From: Diphasiastrum complanatum
Taxonomy: Eukaryota; Streptophyta; Lycopodiopsida; Lycopodiales; Lycopodiaceae
Direction of reading: 5' to 3'
DNA: 64,000 nucleotides
NCBI GenBank assembly: GCA_029204225.1
Contig: CM055108.1
Span: 26,155,303 to 26,219,302, forward strand
This document shows positions 13,036-24,672 of the stretch, in pieces. Both the position numbers and the translations under genes were made by a program. The notes beneath the pieces are model-generated. The model was not told where the DNA came from. It searched no databases and saw only the letters and a list, made by a program, of their open reading frames with translations. Numbering within the stretch: the stretch's first letter is position 1; every line of letters starts with the position of its first letter.

Positions 13036-13540
13036 AGGTAACCATTAAACGGATTCCAGACGTGCAAAAAAATTTTATAAATAGATGCTTTTTGGCATGC
13101 ATTTTCATGAAAATTTTGAGATTTCTTTGTTTGATATCGTTTTCGAACACACTCTTTGCTTTGTATAATTGTACTACCTACCTTGGCACTTGAAACCGAT
13201 ATCGCACAATGTTTCCCTATTCTTTTACATGCCACTTCTGAGTTCAAAATCGAAATCTGATCCCTTGATATCGATCCTGAGCATGGAGTAATGTGAGAGT
13301 CGCCTGTGCATCCCATCCTAAGCTTGAAATGGATTTTTAGAAAATTTTTATTATTATTATTTTTAAACATCATTTTTTAGCTATTCTCTTTGTAGAATGG
13401 GTGACATTTTTTGCGAGCAGTGTGACATTTTTGGCAACACAGGGTTAATTTTTTTATGGCAACCCTTACACACTCTCTCTAAAATATACTATATCTATAG
13501 ATATCTAGTTTTCTCTAATCTACAAATCAATAGATAAAGA
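13036..13540. other. No gene seen
   Basis: AT-rich sequence between the copia breakpoint and the tandem array. A minus-strand frame at 13373-12987 overlaps it but has no recognisable domain. Confidence 0.3.
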
Positions 13541-13544
13541 GAAA

Positions 13545-14890
13545 AAAATGGCATTTCTGGTGTAAATGATGGCTTGTGAATAGTTGTCATATAAACTAGC
13601 ATAAATGATGACTTTTCCAAACTGTCATTTATGCGAGTTTTTGCATAGAATGGTATTTTAAGCACTGATTTAACATAGATTTATCATATTATGCATTAAT
13701 CCATCCATATTTGTGTCAAAATACATCCTTATCTTATACATTTGGTATAGTTATGCATATGGATGTATTCAACACCATTCGAATCATTAATTCATTTGAA
13801 CACATAAACATGCATCCAAAAATATATGACACACCCTTATATGAACCTAAGAGTGCTATACTATTATATCCATCTAGCTAGTTTTATATAGCCCCTTATC
13901 TACACATTTAAGCCATAAAACTAAGAAAATGTAAGCTTTTGGAATACATGATGACTTTTGAAAATCTTTCTATAAACTAGCATAAATGATAGTTTTCTAA
14001 GCTATCAATTATGATAGTTGTTAATATGTGACATGATGATCTAAGTCTAGATATCACATATATCTATTATTATCCAATATCCATTCATCTATGTGTAAAT
14101 TTACCTAGGTTATACATGGGATATTATACCTATCCGCTTGTTCAATACCATTGGATTCAATATTAATACATTGGAATACATTGCCATGTATCAAAAAGTA
14201 CATGTGACACACTTGATCAACCTAATGGTGTTATACTATTTTATCCATGTAACTAGTTTTATCTAGACACTTATCTACATATTTAAGCAATAAAACTTAA
14301 ACAACATGTCATTTTTGGCATTAAATGATGGTGTTTGAAAAGTAGATAAGAGAATAAATGACAATTTCTAGGTTATCATTTATGCTAGCTTTTGCATGAA
14401 ATGATGAGTTAAGTCTAGGTATCACACATATCTATCATTTTATGCAGTAAGACATCCATCTATGTGTGAATTTAGCTACTTATATTATACATATGATATT
14501 ATACCCTTCCACGTGTTCAATACCATTGGATTCAATATTAACACATTGGAATACATATCATTGATGTGTATCAGAAGATGTATGACACACTTCTATCAAC
14601 TTAATGGTGTTATACTATTAAATCCATATAACTACCTTTATCTACCCACTTATCTACACATTTAAGCCATCATTTAAGTCATTTTTGGCATTAATGATGG
14701 CTTTTGAAAAAGCTGTCATATAAACCAGCATAATTGATGGTTTTCTAGGCCGTCATTTATGCCATATTCATCTCTGTGTAGCTACTTATGTTATACATGG
14801 GATATTGTACATATCGACATGTTCAATATTGTCGGGTTCACTACTAATACATTGGAATACATATATTCGACATGTATCAATAAATAAGAT
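13545..14890. repeat. Tandem array of ~370-385 bp units, 3.6 copies
   Basis: Four successive units begin near 13551, 13936, 14318 and 14687 (spacing 385, 382 and 369 bp), the last truncated near 14890. Each unit has the same order: a GGCATT(A)AATGATGGC-type start; an imperfect inverted repeat with arms AACTAGCATAAATGAtGAC and GTCATTTATGcgAGTT; ATCACACATATCTAT; a TTATACATGGGATATTATACC-like segment; TTCAATACCATTGGATTCAATATTA; then TATCTACACATTTAAGCC. Units are ~75-85% alike by eye. Repeated ATGATGGC/GTCATTTATG hairpins resemble the subterminal repeats of CACTA transposons, but I see no CACTA ends, so satellite or transposon origin is open. Confidence 0.8.
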
Positions 14891-14988
14891 TACCAACCTT
14901 TGACGAGCTCATAGGAATCTTGATGCAAGAGGAGCAGCGATGAGAGATGGTGAAAGCTAGATGTTGAAATACTGATGATCAAGCACTT

Positions 14989-15402
14989 GTGATGCACCAA
15001 AAACAAGGCAAAGGCAAGGGTAAGAAGAAGTCTAAGAAGCAATTCACCAAGACTCAGGAGGATGAGGGATCATCTAGCAAGACCAAGAAGAAGGGAAATT
15101 GCTTTCATTGCGGCAAAAAGGGCCATTGGAAAAGCGAGTGTCAAAAATTCTTGGCGGAATCAGGCAAGGGGAAACCAAAGCAAGTAGATAACCTTGTCGA
15201 TGAAGGTGAAGTTGAAGACTCTAGCATATTTATATCAGCATTGTCATCCAATCAAGACGATCAAGCTTGGTACATTGACTCGGGAGTCACAAGACACATG
15301 ACAGGTAATAAAGGTTGGTTCAGCAGCTTGAAAGAGTTGGACAATGGAACGTCTATTTCACAAGAAAATGGTGATGTGTGCAAGATCAAGGGGATAGTTT
15401 AA
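14989..15402 (+). pseudogene. Ty1/copia nucleocapsid-protease fragment
   Basis: 137 codons. Residues 1-35 are Lys/Gly/Gln-rich basic. A canonical CX2CX4HX4C zinc knuckle (CFHCGKKGHWKSEC) lies at ~38-51, an acidic linker at ~65-80, and the protease motif WYIDSGVTRHMTG at ~94-106 (active-site DSG kept). Homology ends near residue 120. The start is not a true gag start, as the capsid part is missing upstream. The downstream side is replaced by CTCCAAG-rich sequence, so both ends are breakpoints. Confidence 0.85.
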
Positions 15403-16369
15403 CAAGTAGAAGGGAGAAAGTCCTCCAAATCCAAGGTAGACCCTCCAAATGTCCTCCAAGTAACCTGCAAGCTCCAAGATTCTTACCCAACTCCAAGCTA
15501 GGATGCCTCCACCTGCATTTAAGGATCTGCAAGCCTCCAAGGATCTCTCCTCCACCTGTGTCCCTACTCTTAAACACAAAGGAAGATAACAAGCTGGCCT
15601 CAAGTATTCACCACCCAACCATAGCTAGATCCAAGCTCCAAGCAAGACCTATCTAGCACCCCCTTGCTAACCATAAACAAATCACAAGCATACCACAACA
15701 ATCCATAGCATACTCAAGATCCAAACCCTACTTATGTTCCATACCATAAGTAAGATCCAAACCCTTAGCATACTACACACAAGAATTACTCTACACACTA
15801 GTAGCCACACTAGAGCATCAACAAAGTAAGCAAAAGAGATATCTCTCACTCCCAATGGGCGCCCTACTCCTCTTATAGATGGCATTTAGTTCTCTCCAAT
15901 ATACTATGGAGTTCCATGCAAATCCAATGAGAAAGAGAGAGGCCTAGAGGAGTTCAAGAGCCTTCATGGAAGGTCATCAGACATCTTCCATGACTCTTTG
16001 ATTACTATTCTTGTGGAACTTGAAACTCAATGGACCCTTTAGGAGGGCGCCCTCCTACTAGGACCCATTGCCCAAGTTGTGCAAGTATACTTTGGTCCAA
16101 GACCAATAAAGTGATATGATTCAAGGTTGAGGCCCAAGGTTTAGAAATATAGTCATCGAATAACTTTCTAATACCTCTCTAGCTTCCATACCTCCATCCA
16201 AGGCATAGACACCTATCTGCCCTTTTCCAAGGACACTAGTACCTTAATCTAAGACACCTACCCTTAATTCTAAGGGTATCTCTTATCGAAGGTAACTTGC
16301 GATTTAGCCCCCAACGCTAAATGGACCTGTAGGGGTCCGAAGTACTGCCAGTTACATAGGCATGTAACA
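15403..16369 (-). repeat. Probable 3' LTR of the adjacent chromodomain gypsy copy
   Basis: On the minus strand a polypurine tract (16370-16384) is followed by TGTTACATGCCTATGTAAC, a good LTR start at 16369. The LTR runs left from there; its other end is not resolved. The left part (15410-15560) is rich in CTCCAAG words on the plus strand and may be a separate insertion. No coding domain is seen in any frame. Confidence 0.5.
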
Positions 16370-16384
16370 TTCCTTCCCGCTAAA
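16370..16384 (-). other. Polypurine tract of gypsy element
   Basis: The minus strand reads TTTAGCGGGAAGGAA directly before the TGTTACATG LTR start. It lies just downstream of the chromodomain frame, as expected for a chromovirus 3' end. Confidence 0.6.
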
Positions 16385-16385
16385 C

Positions 16386-18290
16386 TTAAATTTTTCCTAG
16401 TAGGGAAAAATTTGGAAAATTCTTCTGGAGATGGGCCTCCTTTTCCCAGGTATCCTCCTCTTCTGATTTGCCCCTCCACCTGAATAAATAAATTTGAAAC
16501 ACTCTACTCCGTAGAGTCCTCTGCCGGCTATTAACAATCGCCTCGGGTTCAGGTGGTCCACTCATAGACTCATCACGAAGAAGTTCCACTAGATCTTCCA
16601 TAGAGAGCAGGGTCTCCCTAACCCTGATGAGGGTTTTAACTTACTAACGTGGAAAACATGATGAATTCCAACGTTAGCTGGAAGGTCTAGTTTGTATGCG
16701 ACCTTGTTTATCACTTGGATAACCTTAAAAGGACCGCAATACCTAGGTGCCAACTTTGCACATTTACCAGTTTTCAAGCCCCTAGAGTGACTAGGGACTC
16801 TCAAAAACACCCAGTCATTGACCGTGAATGTCTTGTGCTTCCAAGATAGATCAGCATAGTGCGTTACCCTGTCCTGGGCACTTCTTATGTTATCTTTAGC
16901 CAGCTATAACATTTCTTGCATATCCGCAAGGAAATCAGTTGTGGCTTGCACCCGTAGGTTTTTCATGTCAACACTAATTGGTGATCGAGGTTGAAAACCA
17001 TACATAAGCATGAAAGGGCTGAATCCGGTCGCTAAATGTTTTGCACTGTTATATGCAAATTCCACCAGTGGAAGGTATTGTTCCCAATCAGACCGCCGAT
17101 AGCCAACATATGCTCGAAGCATATCCTACATCGTCTGATTGGTCCTTTCCATTTGACCATCTGATTTTGGATGATTTGTAGAACTCATACTTAACGTTGT
17201 TTCCAACTTTTCAAATTTCGCTTGCCAAAAATTCCTAGTGAATTTTGGGTCACGGTCATTGACAATATCGCAAGGCAGCCTGTACAGTCAAAAGAGCTTC
17301 TCAACTTCCTTTACGAAAAAAATCATGTTTCGAATTAGAAAATCGGTTTCGGTCTTTCCTTGATTCAAGGAATCTTGCAAACCTGAATTGACCCCCGAAA
17401 GTACTTGTTGCCAATACTTTTCAAAATAAGGATCGGACTCATATAGTCCTTGAAGAGACTGAAACAACCCCCTATAACAGTAAAGCACAACTGATTAATA
17501 ACCGATGACCTACTCAAAGCATCCGCTAGAGTATTTTGACTTCCTTTACAGTAACGTATAGAAAGTCAAAGATTTGCATCAGCTCAGCCCATCTAGCTTG
17601 CCTCCCCTTTACATTTGTAGCATCACAGAAATATCAAAGAGTCTGATGATCCATCAAAACTTCAAATATGGCTCCATATAAATAATGTCACCAAATTTTC
17701 AAGGAATGAACAATTGCTAACAGCTCCTTCTCATAGGTACAATACCTAGACTGAACAAGATTGAGTTTCTTTCTTTCATAAGCCACAAGATGTCCATCAT
17801 GCATCAAAACAGCTCCAATAGCATAATTGTTGGCATCGGTCCTAACCACAAAAGCCTTATTAGAATCGCCAATGATTAGTATTGGTGCTGAAGTGACACT
17901 TTTCTTAAGCAACTCAAAACAATCATTCATATCCTCTGTCCACACCACTAGTGGACTCTTCGCCCTTACGCCTAGCTTCTTATAGCCTTTCAAGGCATGG
18001 GTAAGGGAAAATGTCAATCGAGCAAATTGGAGAATATGCCAACAAAAAAATCCAACAAACCCCAAGAAAGACTTGATTTCTCAAACTGTGGTGAGAATTG
18101 GCCAATCAATAACCCTATGGATACGATCTAGCTCAATCTCCACTCCTCGTTTGGAAATCTTATGCCCCAAGTAGGACAACTCCTTAGCAAAAAAGTCACA
18201 CTTAGACTCTTTGACAAAGAGCTTTTCCCTTCTTAGGATGTCCAAGACAATCCTAAGATGCTCTTTATGTTCCGCCAAAGTTTACTGAAC
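16386..18290 (-). pseudogene. Ty3/gypsy chromovirus pol remnant: RT end, RNase H, integrase, chromodomain
   Basis: Read leftward on the minus strand: RT C-terminus with thumb LVKESKCDFF-like and ELSYLGHKIS (18278-18081); RNase H with LIIGDSNKAFVVRTDANNYAIGAVL and YEKELLAIVHSLK (18065-17688); weak integrase core sequence (17488-17288); integrase LPLVEFAYNSAKHLATGFSPF (17122-16904); integrase C-terminal domain [12 protein letters not shown] to [10 protein letters not shown] (16810-16589); and a chromodomain with RSRVFQIYLFRWRG and EEDTWEKE (16601-16386). Several stops and frameshifts separate these blocks. The chromodomain places the copy in the chromovirus branch, whose integrase is thought to target marked chromatin. 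The 5' half is absent; copia gag abuts at ~18300. Confidence 0.88.
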
Positions 18291-18302
18291 ACTACCATGG
18301 AT

Positions 18303-19681
18303 CTAGATCTCCATCATTAGCAAGCATACATGAAGAGAACACAAAAGCATCATCAATTGAATCTTGAACATCCAAACCATCCTCATCAAGAGTAAGATTA
18401 CCTTGCTTGTCTCCTTGATCTCTCTTCTTCTTGTAGCACTCACTTGTAAAGTGTACTTTGATGCTACAATAGAAGCACTTGAGCTTTGATCTATCTTTTT
18501 CTTTTCCATTTGAAGAAGCCTCCCCTTGATCTTGTCATTTAGACCATTTGATTTTGCTTTTGACCTTGAATTTGCCTTTGATGAACATAGCCTCTTCTCC
18601 TACTTGAGATGTTGATGAAGATCTACCACTTGCTTGAAGCCTATATTCTTCATTGATCAAGATCTCTTGAAGATCAATCAAACTTGGCAAAGTATTTTGA
18701 ATAGCAAGACTTTGAACAATGTTAGCATGAGCATCCAAGAATCCATTAAGAATAACTTGAACAAGATCTCCTTCCTTAATGCTCTCATCAATGCAAGCTA
18801 ACTCATCATTCAATGCTTTCACTCTCAAAATAAAAGTATTTGGACTTTTTTCACTCTTTTGCAAACAAGAAAAGATTTGCCTTCTTAGAGTCAACACTCT
18901 AGAAGTAGACTTGGATTCATAAAGCTTCTTCAATGAATCCCAAGCATCCTTTGATGAAGTACTCTTACCAAATTCCTTGAGAAGCTCATTGGTAACATTC
19001 ATCTTCATCATGTGTAGGGCCTTCTTGGCCCTCGTGTCATATCTCATTTGATCTTGTTGTGTTGTTGGCCTCTCTTCCAAACCCACAACAATATCCAAAA
19101 CGTCATTCATCTCAAGAAGTGATTCCATCCTCACTTTCCACAATGAATAATTACTTGAGATAAGCATATCATTGGCTTCCAACATGACTCCACTTAATGT
19201 AGCCATCTAGCAATGACTTGATCCTCTCTTTCAACCTATTTCAATGCACAATGCACTCCTTTGAGCAACAATAAATGTTTTTAAAAGAAAAATTTAACCT
19301 TTTTCACTTATTACAAAGCTAGATCCATACCAGATCTAGCTTTAGTTAAAAGAGCGAGAGTTACTTTCTAGTAGATCTCAAGATAACAGAGTTTTTAATT
19401 GCAAAACTGTACAAAGAACTCTTGCACAACCAACCCTCACATGATGAACTTTTGTAGATAGGATTAGTAGAAGGATCTGCCTTAGATCTAACTATTGTGA
19501 AAATTTCAAGTCAATCAGAGCCAGGATCAAGAAGAAATTAAGAAAAAACCACCAAAAAGGGGCTAAAATCTCACTAATAGCCATTAAAATTGATCAAATC
19601 CTCACAGATCCAGAGTGCTTTCCCTACATCCATCAATATCTAGTAACTATGGACCTCCCCAACGAATGAATCTGATATCAT
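18303..19681 (-). pseudogene. Ty1/copia gag with leader, 5' fragment
   Basis: Gag starts at the ATG at 19206 and is open for 223 codons: capsid with NYSLWKVRMESLL, KKALHMMKMNVTNELL, KDAWDSLKKLYESKS and VQVILNGF motifs (UBN2-type copia gag). After the stop near 18535 a shifted frame (18509-18303) gives a zinc knuckle CFYCSIKVHFTSEC and an acidic tail. The leader 19207-19668 is non-coding. A weak initiator-Met primer-site match, TGATATCAGATTC, is present on the minus strand at 19669-19681. The fragment is cut at 18303 against gypsy RT sequence of the same strand, so it is a 5' end without pol. Confidence 0.8.
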
Positions 19682-19781
19682 GACGATCACAAGCAAGAAG
19701 AGTTGGAAATAAAACACCAAATCTCCCCAGAGTTGTAGCTACACAAAGTGAAGCAGGAGCAGGACCAGCAACAATAGACCC

Positions 19782-20477
19782 ATGGATCAACTCGTACATG
19801 TTGTACCCTTGCAAGCATTTCGGAGGGCTCCTCATCTCAAAATGCCAAAATCTATGAACAAGCATCCACGACGAGAGAATGTATGGGGTCCAATTTGTAT
19901 ACAAAACCATACAGCCAACGAGTGTCCAGTTTTGAAACAAAATCTCAAACTGACGCATCAGTATTGCCACCTATGCAACACATCATCACATGAAATGACG
20001 TTTTGCCCATTCAACCTTCGGATTATTCAGCAAAAGAGGAATCAATACTAAACCTCTTATCCATACCACCAAGGGGCACCGAATGCGATACATCGGTTTG
20101 GAGCTCCAATGAATCAACAATGCATGGCATTACCTACACATCCAGGGCCAACTAACAATCAAGTGGCCCAAGTAAACTTAACTGTAGCAGAGCACGATGC
20201 ACCACCCCAACCTGAGCAACAACAGTGGTATGGTCCGGATGAGCCATATGTCGATCTAATTATCAAAAAATACTTTGTGATCTACGCTGCCCAACCTCAA
20301 CGTCAAGGTGGAAGCATTTACGGCTGCTACGGATGTGGAGAAAGTCATAGACTTGCCAAATGTCCTCATAAGGGCATATTCAAACCCTTCTGTCGAGAAT
20401 GCGGATATGGGTATTGTTACAAGAATTGCCCATTAAGACCTAGCGTAAGTGCACCTTTGAAAATGATCACAATGTAG
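19782..20477 (+). pseudogene. Gag-like protein with Cys/His clusters, broken by one stop
   Basis: Two frames (19782-20051 and 20109-20477) are in the same register, separated by one TAA and ~18 further codons, so this was one ~230-codon frame. It has three Cys/His clusters: CIQNHTANECP, CHLCNTSSHEMTFCP and CYGCGESHRLAKCP, then CRECGYGYCYKNCP. The spacing (CX2CX3HX4C in the third) departs from the retroviral CX2CX4HX4C knuckle. A Gln/Pro-rich linker lies between. Downstream, one frame reads VLAITRAQKQNG (20530-20565), which resembles the gag-protease junction of gypsy elements. I infer a decayed gypsy gag; a zinc-finger host gene is less likely because no intron or start is seen. Confidence 0.5.
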
Positions 20478-20599
20478 ACAACAACAACTCCAAGAAGGTT
20501 GCCATAGAAATATCCAATTTTCCATGTTCCGGTGCTAGCAATTACGCGAGCCCAGAAACAGAACGGAGTGGCACCATCACCACCCTCTTCAGTATCATT

Positions 20600-21570
20600 G
20601 AAAGATGATCAACCTTTAGTTGTAGGACCATATCCGAACGCAAAGGAAGAAGAACGATAATACCAGAGAATACGTCTCAAAATCCCATTGAAATACAAAA
20701 CGACGTCAATTATATTCGCATATTCTTTTTTTTTAAGTACATTTTCTAAGGAATTTTCATTGATGCCTCTCAATTCAGAACTTGACATATTCTCAACAAT
20801 CTCATTTTTAGCTGATGACGTGGAAGACCCGTCTTCTTCATTAGAGTCAACTGGCATATATTCCTCAAAATCGACGTCCAATGTTGACAAGAAACCTTGT
20901 AAGTCAACTTTTCTCTTGCGTTGATTTAAGTTGTAACTCAGAAATAAAAGGACTTGGAACCATAAAATTAATTTAAACTAGTTAGAGGCCTAAAATTTAG
21001 GTTAAATAAAAGGAGACTCACTATGTTCATATACTATGGGTCTAATCATGTGACTAGGACCAGTTGCACTCATGACAAGGCAGTCGACGGGACACATGTC
21101 CCGCCAGTAGCAACCTGGGTCATGCATGGGTTTCCATAAGAAACTCATATATGTACAATGTTTCTGGATTTTGAAATACAGTTTGCTATGTTTGGAGAGT
21201 GCTTTTTTTAGAGTTAATTTTTTGTCTATGTCAATCTATGATCCTGTTTGAAGTGTGTTGAGGGTATTTCCTATAAATAAATAAAAATAGCCAGATGTAG
21301 AAAATAAGTTGCGAGGATCGAGGCATCCTACATGCAGCCCATGGAGCACTTGGAAAATATTGTATTCTAAATAAACTAGACTTGGGCCATGTAATTAAAA
21401 TAATGTAAAAGGGTCCAAAGTTTAAGTTAAATAAGTTTTGTTAAGTTCTAGTTAGTAGTCAAAGTCAAAATGGTGGTAGGTGGGGTGTGCTTCCTTGTGC
21501 ACCATAGATTGACGTGTGTTTCTTTTGAAGGGTTAGGATTTCAATCCTCCCTTCCTTGAAGTAGCCAATT
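20600..21570. other. No gene seen
   Basis: Decayed sequence between the gag-like frame and the gypsy LTR. A minus-strand frame at 20890-20609 is acidic and serine-rich without a domain. Short G/C words (GGGACACATGTCCCGCC near 21095) form a small palindrome. Confidence 0.3.
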
Positions 21571-21579
21571 GAAACCAAG

Positions 21580-22129
<550 letters not shown>

Positions 22130-22130
22130 A

Positions 22131-22148
22131 TGGCACCGTCGCCGAGGA
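22131..22148 (+). other. Gypsy primer-binding site
   Basis: TGGCACCGTCGCCGAGGA, one base after the LTR end. It is a variant of the TGGCGCC... primer site seen at 52431-52448. Sites of this type are common in plant gypsy elements, where a tRNA 3' end primes reverse transcription. Confidence 0.7.
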
Positions 22149-22430
22149 TAGACATTTACTAATTAATTTAGTTGTCATTTTAGTTGTTTTTTGTATTTTA
22201 GTGAGCTTTAGGTGGTTTTGGGGTAGTGTACACTTGTTTTTTTCTTGTTTCTATGTGATTGATCGGTTGGAAGCTAGCGAAGGAGGTGTTTGAGGTAGTG
22301 GATACCTAAAACAACTTCTAAGGCCTTAACATATCATCACATCCATCAAAAAACCTCAAAAAACCAAAAAATATGCCATTCTGGAGGGAAAAATTGAGCC
22401 AAAAACCATCAGATCCTTGTTTTTTCCTAT
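22149..22430. other. Gypsy leader, no gene seen
   Basis: Non-coding T/A-rich leader between the primer site and the tandem leader repeats. Confidence 0.4.
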
Positions 22431-22434
22431 CCAG

Positions 22435-23048
22435 TGGATAAGAACTCTCGCACGACTAGCAACAGCCTAAGGACACTATCCCAGTCCTGCATAGAAGCCT
22501 ATCAGAGTTACTTCCCAGTAGATTTCCAAAAAAGTGCAAAAAATCATAAAAATTCAAAAAACCCTTGTAAAAACTAAAAACATTTGCAAGCTATTCAGTA
22601 ACCCTCGCCAAACCTCCTATAGCTAGATCTCACTAAGACAAGCCCACAGACGAGTCTATGAGAGTTACTCCACAGCCCCCTACGAGAGTTCCCAAGCTCC
22701 AGAAAAGCCGAAATGAAGCCAAAATCATCGCAAACATCATTGTTGCAGTTTTTTGTGGAACTAACTCTCATTAGACCTCATGTAGCTAGATCTCACTGAG
22801 ACAAGCTCATAGACGAGTCTGCGAGAGTTCATCTTGTTCCAGTGAACTAAAAGAAGGTTCCAAGTGTTGAAAAAGGTAGAAAATCATCAGAAGAAGAGAA
22901 CCCTAATACAAGTAACTCTCGCCAAATGGTCCATTGAGTCCAAAAAGCAATTTTTCATTAGTAATCAAGTCTGCGAGAGTTAATATTAAGTATTGATGAA
23001 TGTATAAGCTAAAAAGAGGTTAAAAACACCATCAGACATCAACAACTT
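22435..23048 (+). repeat. Tandem ~157-bp leader repeats with CTCTCGC / GCGAGAG
   Basis: Related segments recur with their CTCTCGC-like starts near 22445, 22605, 22762 and 22916 (spacing 160, 157 and 154 bp). Most units carry AGCTAGATCTCACTGAGACAAG and GAGTCTGCGAGAGTT, so each unit contains the inverted pair CTCTCGC / GCGAGAG. The first unit is the most diverged. The same units occur in inverted orientation at 50923-51427. The array is interrupted by a copia insertion after 23048. Confidence 0.7.
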
Positions 23049-23053
23049 ACAGA

Positions 23054-23708
23054 TGTGAAAATTGTCAACATTTCCTAGCTAGTTTGAGGCCTAAATTGGC
23101 TAAAATTGTAAATAGTTTTGGTTCTGGAGTTTCACACGTGTGAACCAGGCCACAATGTTTTTATTTACTGTATTTTTTCAGTATGATGAAGTGTCAAACT
23201 TCATACCCTTCAAAATGAGACCATTTTGATGTATTTTGGTCATATAAGCCATTTTTAGCTATTTTTCCTATATAGGGAATATCTAGGGTCAAGTACCTTC
23301 TAGAGAGAGGAGAGAGAGTCATCTTCCTCATCCATAAATAGTAGGGAAGTCGTGGAGAACAGTTTGGAGAAACCTTTTGTATGCTTCATTGAGATCAATA
23401 GATCATTGTCATTGTTTCTTCCTCCATTGAGAGCATTGTTGTGTGTATTGTCTTCAAGATATTGTGTATGATCTTAGGTGCTTTCCAAAAGTGATAGGCT
23501 GATGTATTATGGACTGTATAATGCTATTTTGGGCCGCACTTGATGTTTATGGAAGTTTCCATTTGTGATAAATGCTTTTTGATCAAGTTCTTTGCATTCT
23601 AGGTAGCATAGAATGTGTTGCCAATTCCTAGCTTATGTAGTTTGGAGTGCAAGCATTCAAGCCAATGATCTTGGAGTTTAGATCCACTTAGGATCTGTAT
23701 TTTTCACA
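23054..23708 (+). repeat. 5' LTR of the young copia element
   Basis: TGTGAAAATTGTC...GTATTTTTCACA, with short inverted ends TGTGAAAA/TTTTCACA. A perfect 14-bp palindrome TTCACACGTGTGAA lies at 23131-23144. A TATA-like CCTATATAGGG lies near 23269. LTR ends are exact by comparison with the 3' copy. Confidence 0.95.
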
Positions 23709-23720
23709 TGGTATCAGAGC
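23709..23720 (+). other. Copia primer-binding site (initiator Met tRNA)
   Basis: TGGTATCAGAGC directly after the LTR, the standard plant copia site complementary to initiator methionine tRNA. Confidence 0.95.
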
Positions 23721-24226
23721 TGGTTGGCTTCTATTTACAGTAAGTATTCCATTTTTGGTGATATTTGGATGTTTGATCAAGTTCTAGCATGATTTTGCAT
23801 TGCTTTGTTGATCAAATCTTACTAACCTTTGTTTTGTGAGTTGAACTTGTGGATCAAAAGCATATTTCAGGTCTATTGAAGATCAGAGGCTGAAAAGAAA
23901 CTATTTTGGATCAGATCATAACACCTAATCATTTGTGATTGTGAGGCTTGTGCATATTCAATACTAACAATGTTCTTTTCAATCCTATTGTTGACAATCT
24001 CCATTCTTGGATGAACACTCTCCTTAAGTGGATGAAACTTCTCCTTAAGTGGATGACAAATGCTCTTTTGAGTGAGTTGTAATTCTCCTAAAGGCTGAGC
24101 AAAGCTCCCATTTGGATGAAAGATCCCCTTTTTTGGGTGAACATATTGTAAGCTCCATTGTGAAGAGCATATTGTAAAGATTGTCATCAATTTTGGCATA
24201 AATTTTGGTGTACTTTGTTGAGCATG

Positions 24227-24672
24227 TAAGTAACTCTCCTTATGTAATTTGATTGGAGCATTTGCTGGAAGGTGTTAACCATTATGCAAGTGTGTTTTCA
24301 GGTTCTTAACAGGTTGAGGAACATTCTCATGTGAAGTGATCTTAGATCTACATCTAAACACCAAGATTTGACAAGATAGTGAAGCTAGTCTTGTGATTCA
24401 CTAAGTGTGCTCATTCATTCACCTCTAAATCTTGTATTTATCACTTGCTGGAGTTTATAAACTTTTAGAAGTGTGGTTTACATGTTGTTTTACAGGTTGA
24501 ATCAATATCTTAGTGTGTTGATCATATGTTGATCAAGTTTGTTCATTACTAGGTAATCTTGGCATCCTAGTTTTGGGTATTTTCTAAGAATGCAAGTAAC
24601 TCTTCACACCATAACTTGATTTGGTCACTTGCTGGAAAGTTTGAGAGCTTAAGCAAGAGTGTGTTCAGGTGT
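24227..24672 (+). repeat. Repeated leader segments ending in acceptor-like CAGGT
   Basis: Three related segments (about 24227-24310, 24425-24505 and 24592-24672) share CACTTGCTGGAA-like cores and end in GTTTTCAGGT, GTTTTACAGGT and GTGTTCAGGT. The third ends exactly where RT homology begins. A donor-like ACA|GTAAGTATT lies at 23737-23747 just after the primer site. This could allow splicing from leader to RT frame; that is inference. Confidence 0.45.

Noticed and set aside
13545-14890. CRISPR-like or short-spacer array
   Set aside because: Units are ~370-385 bp with no short repeat/spacer alternation, in a plant nuclear context.
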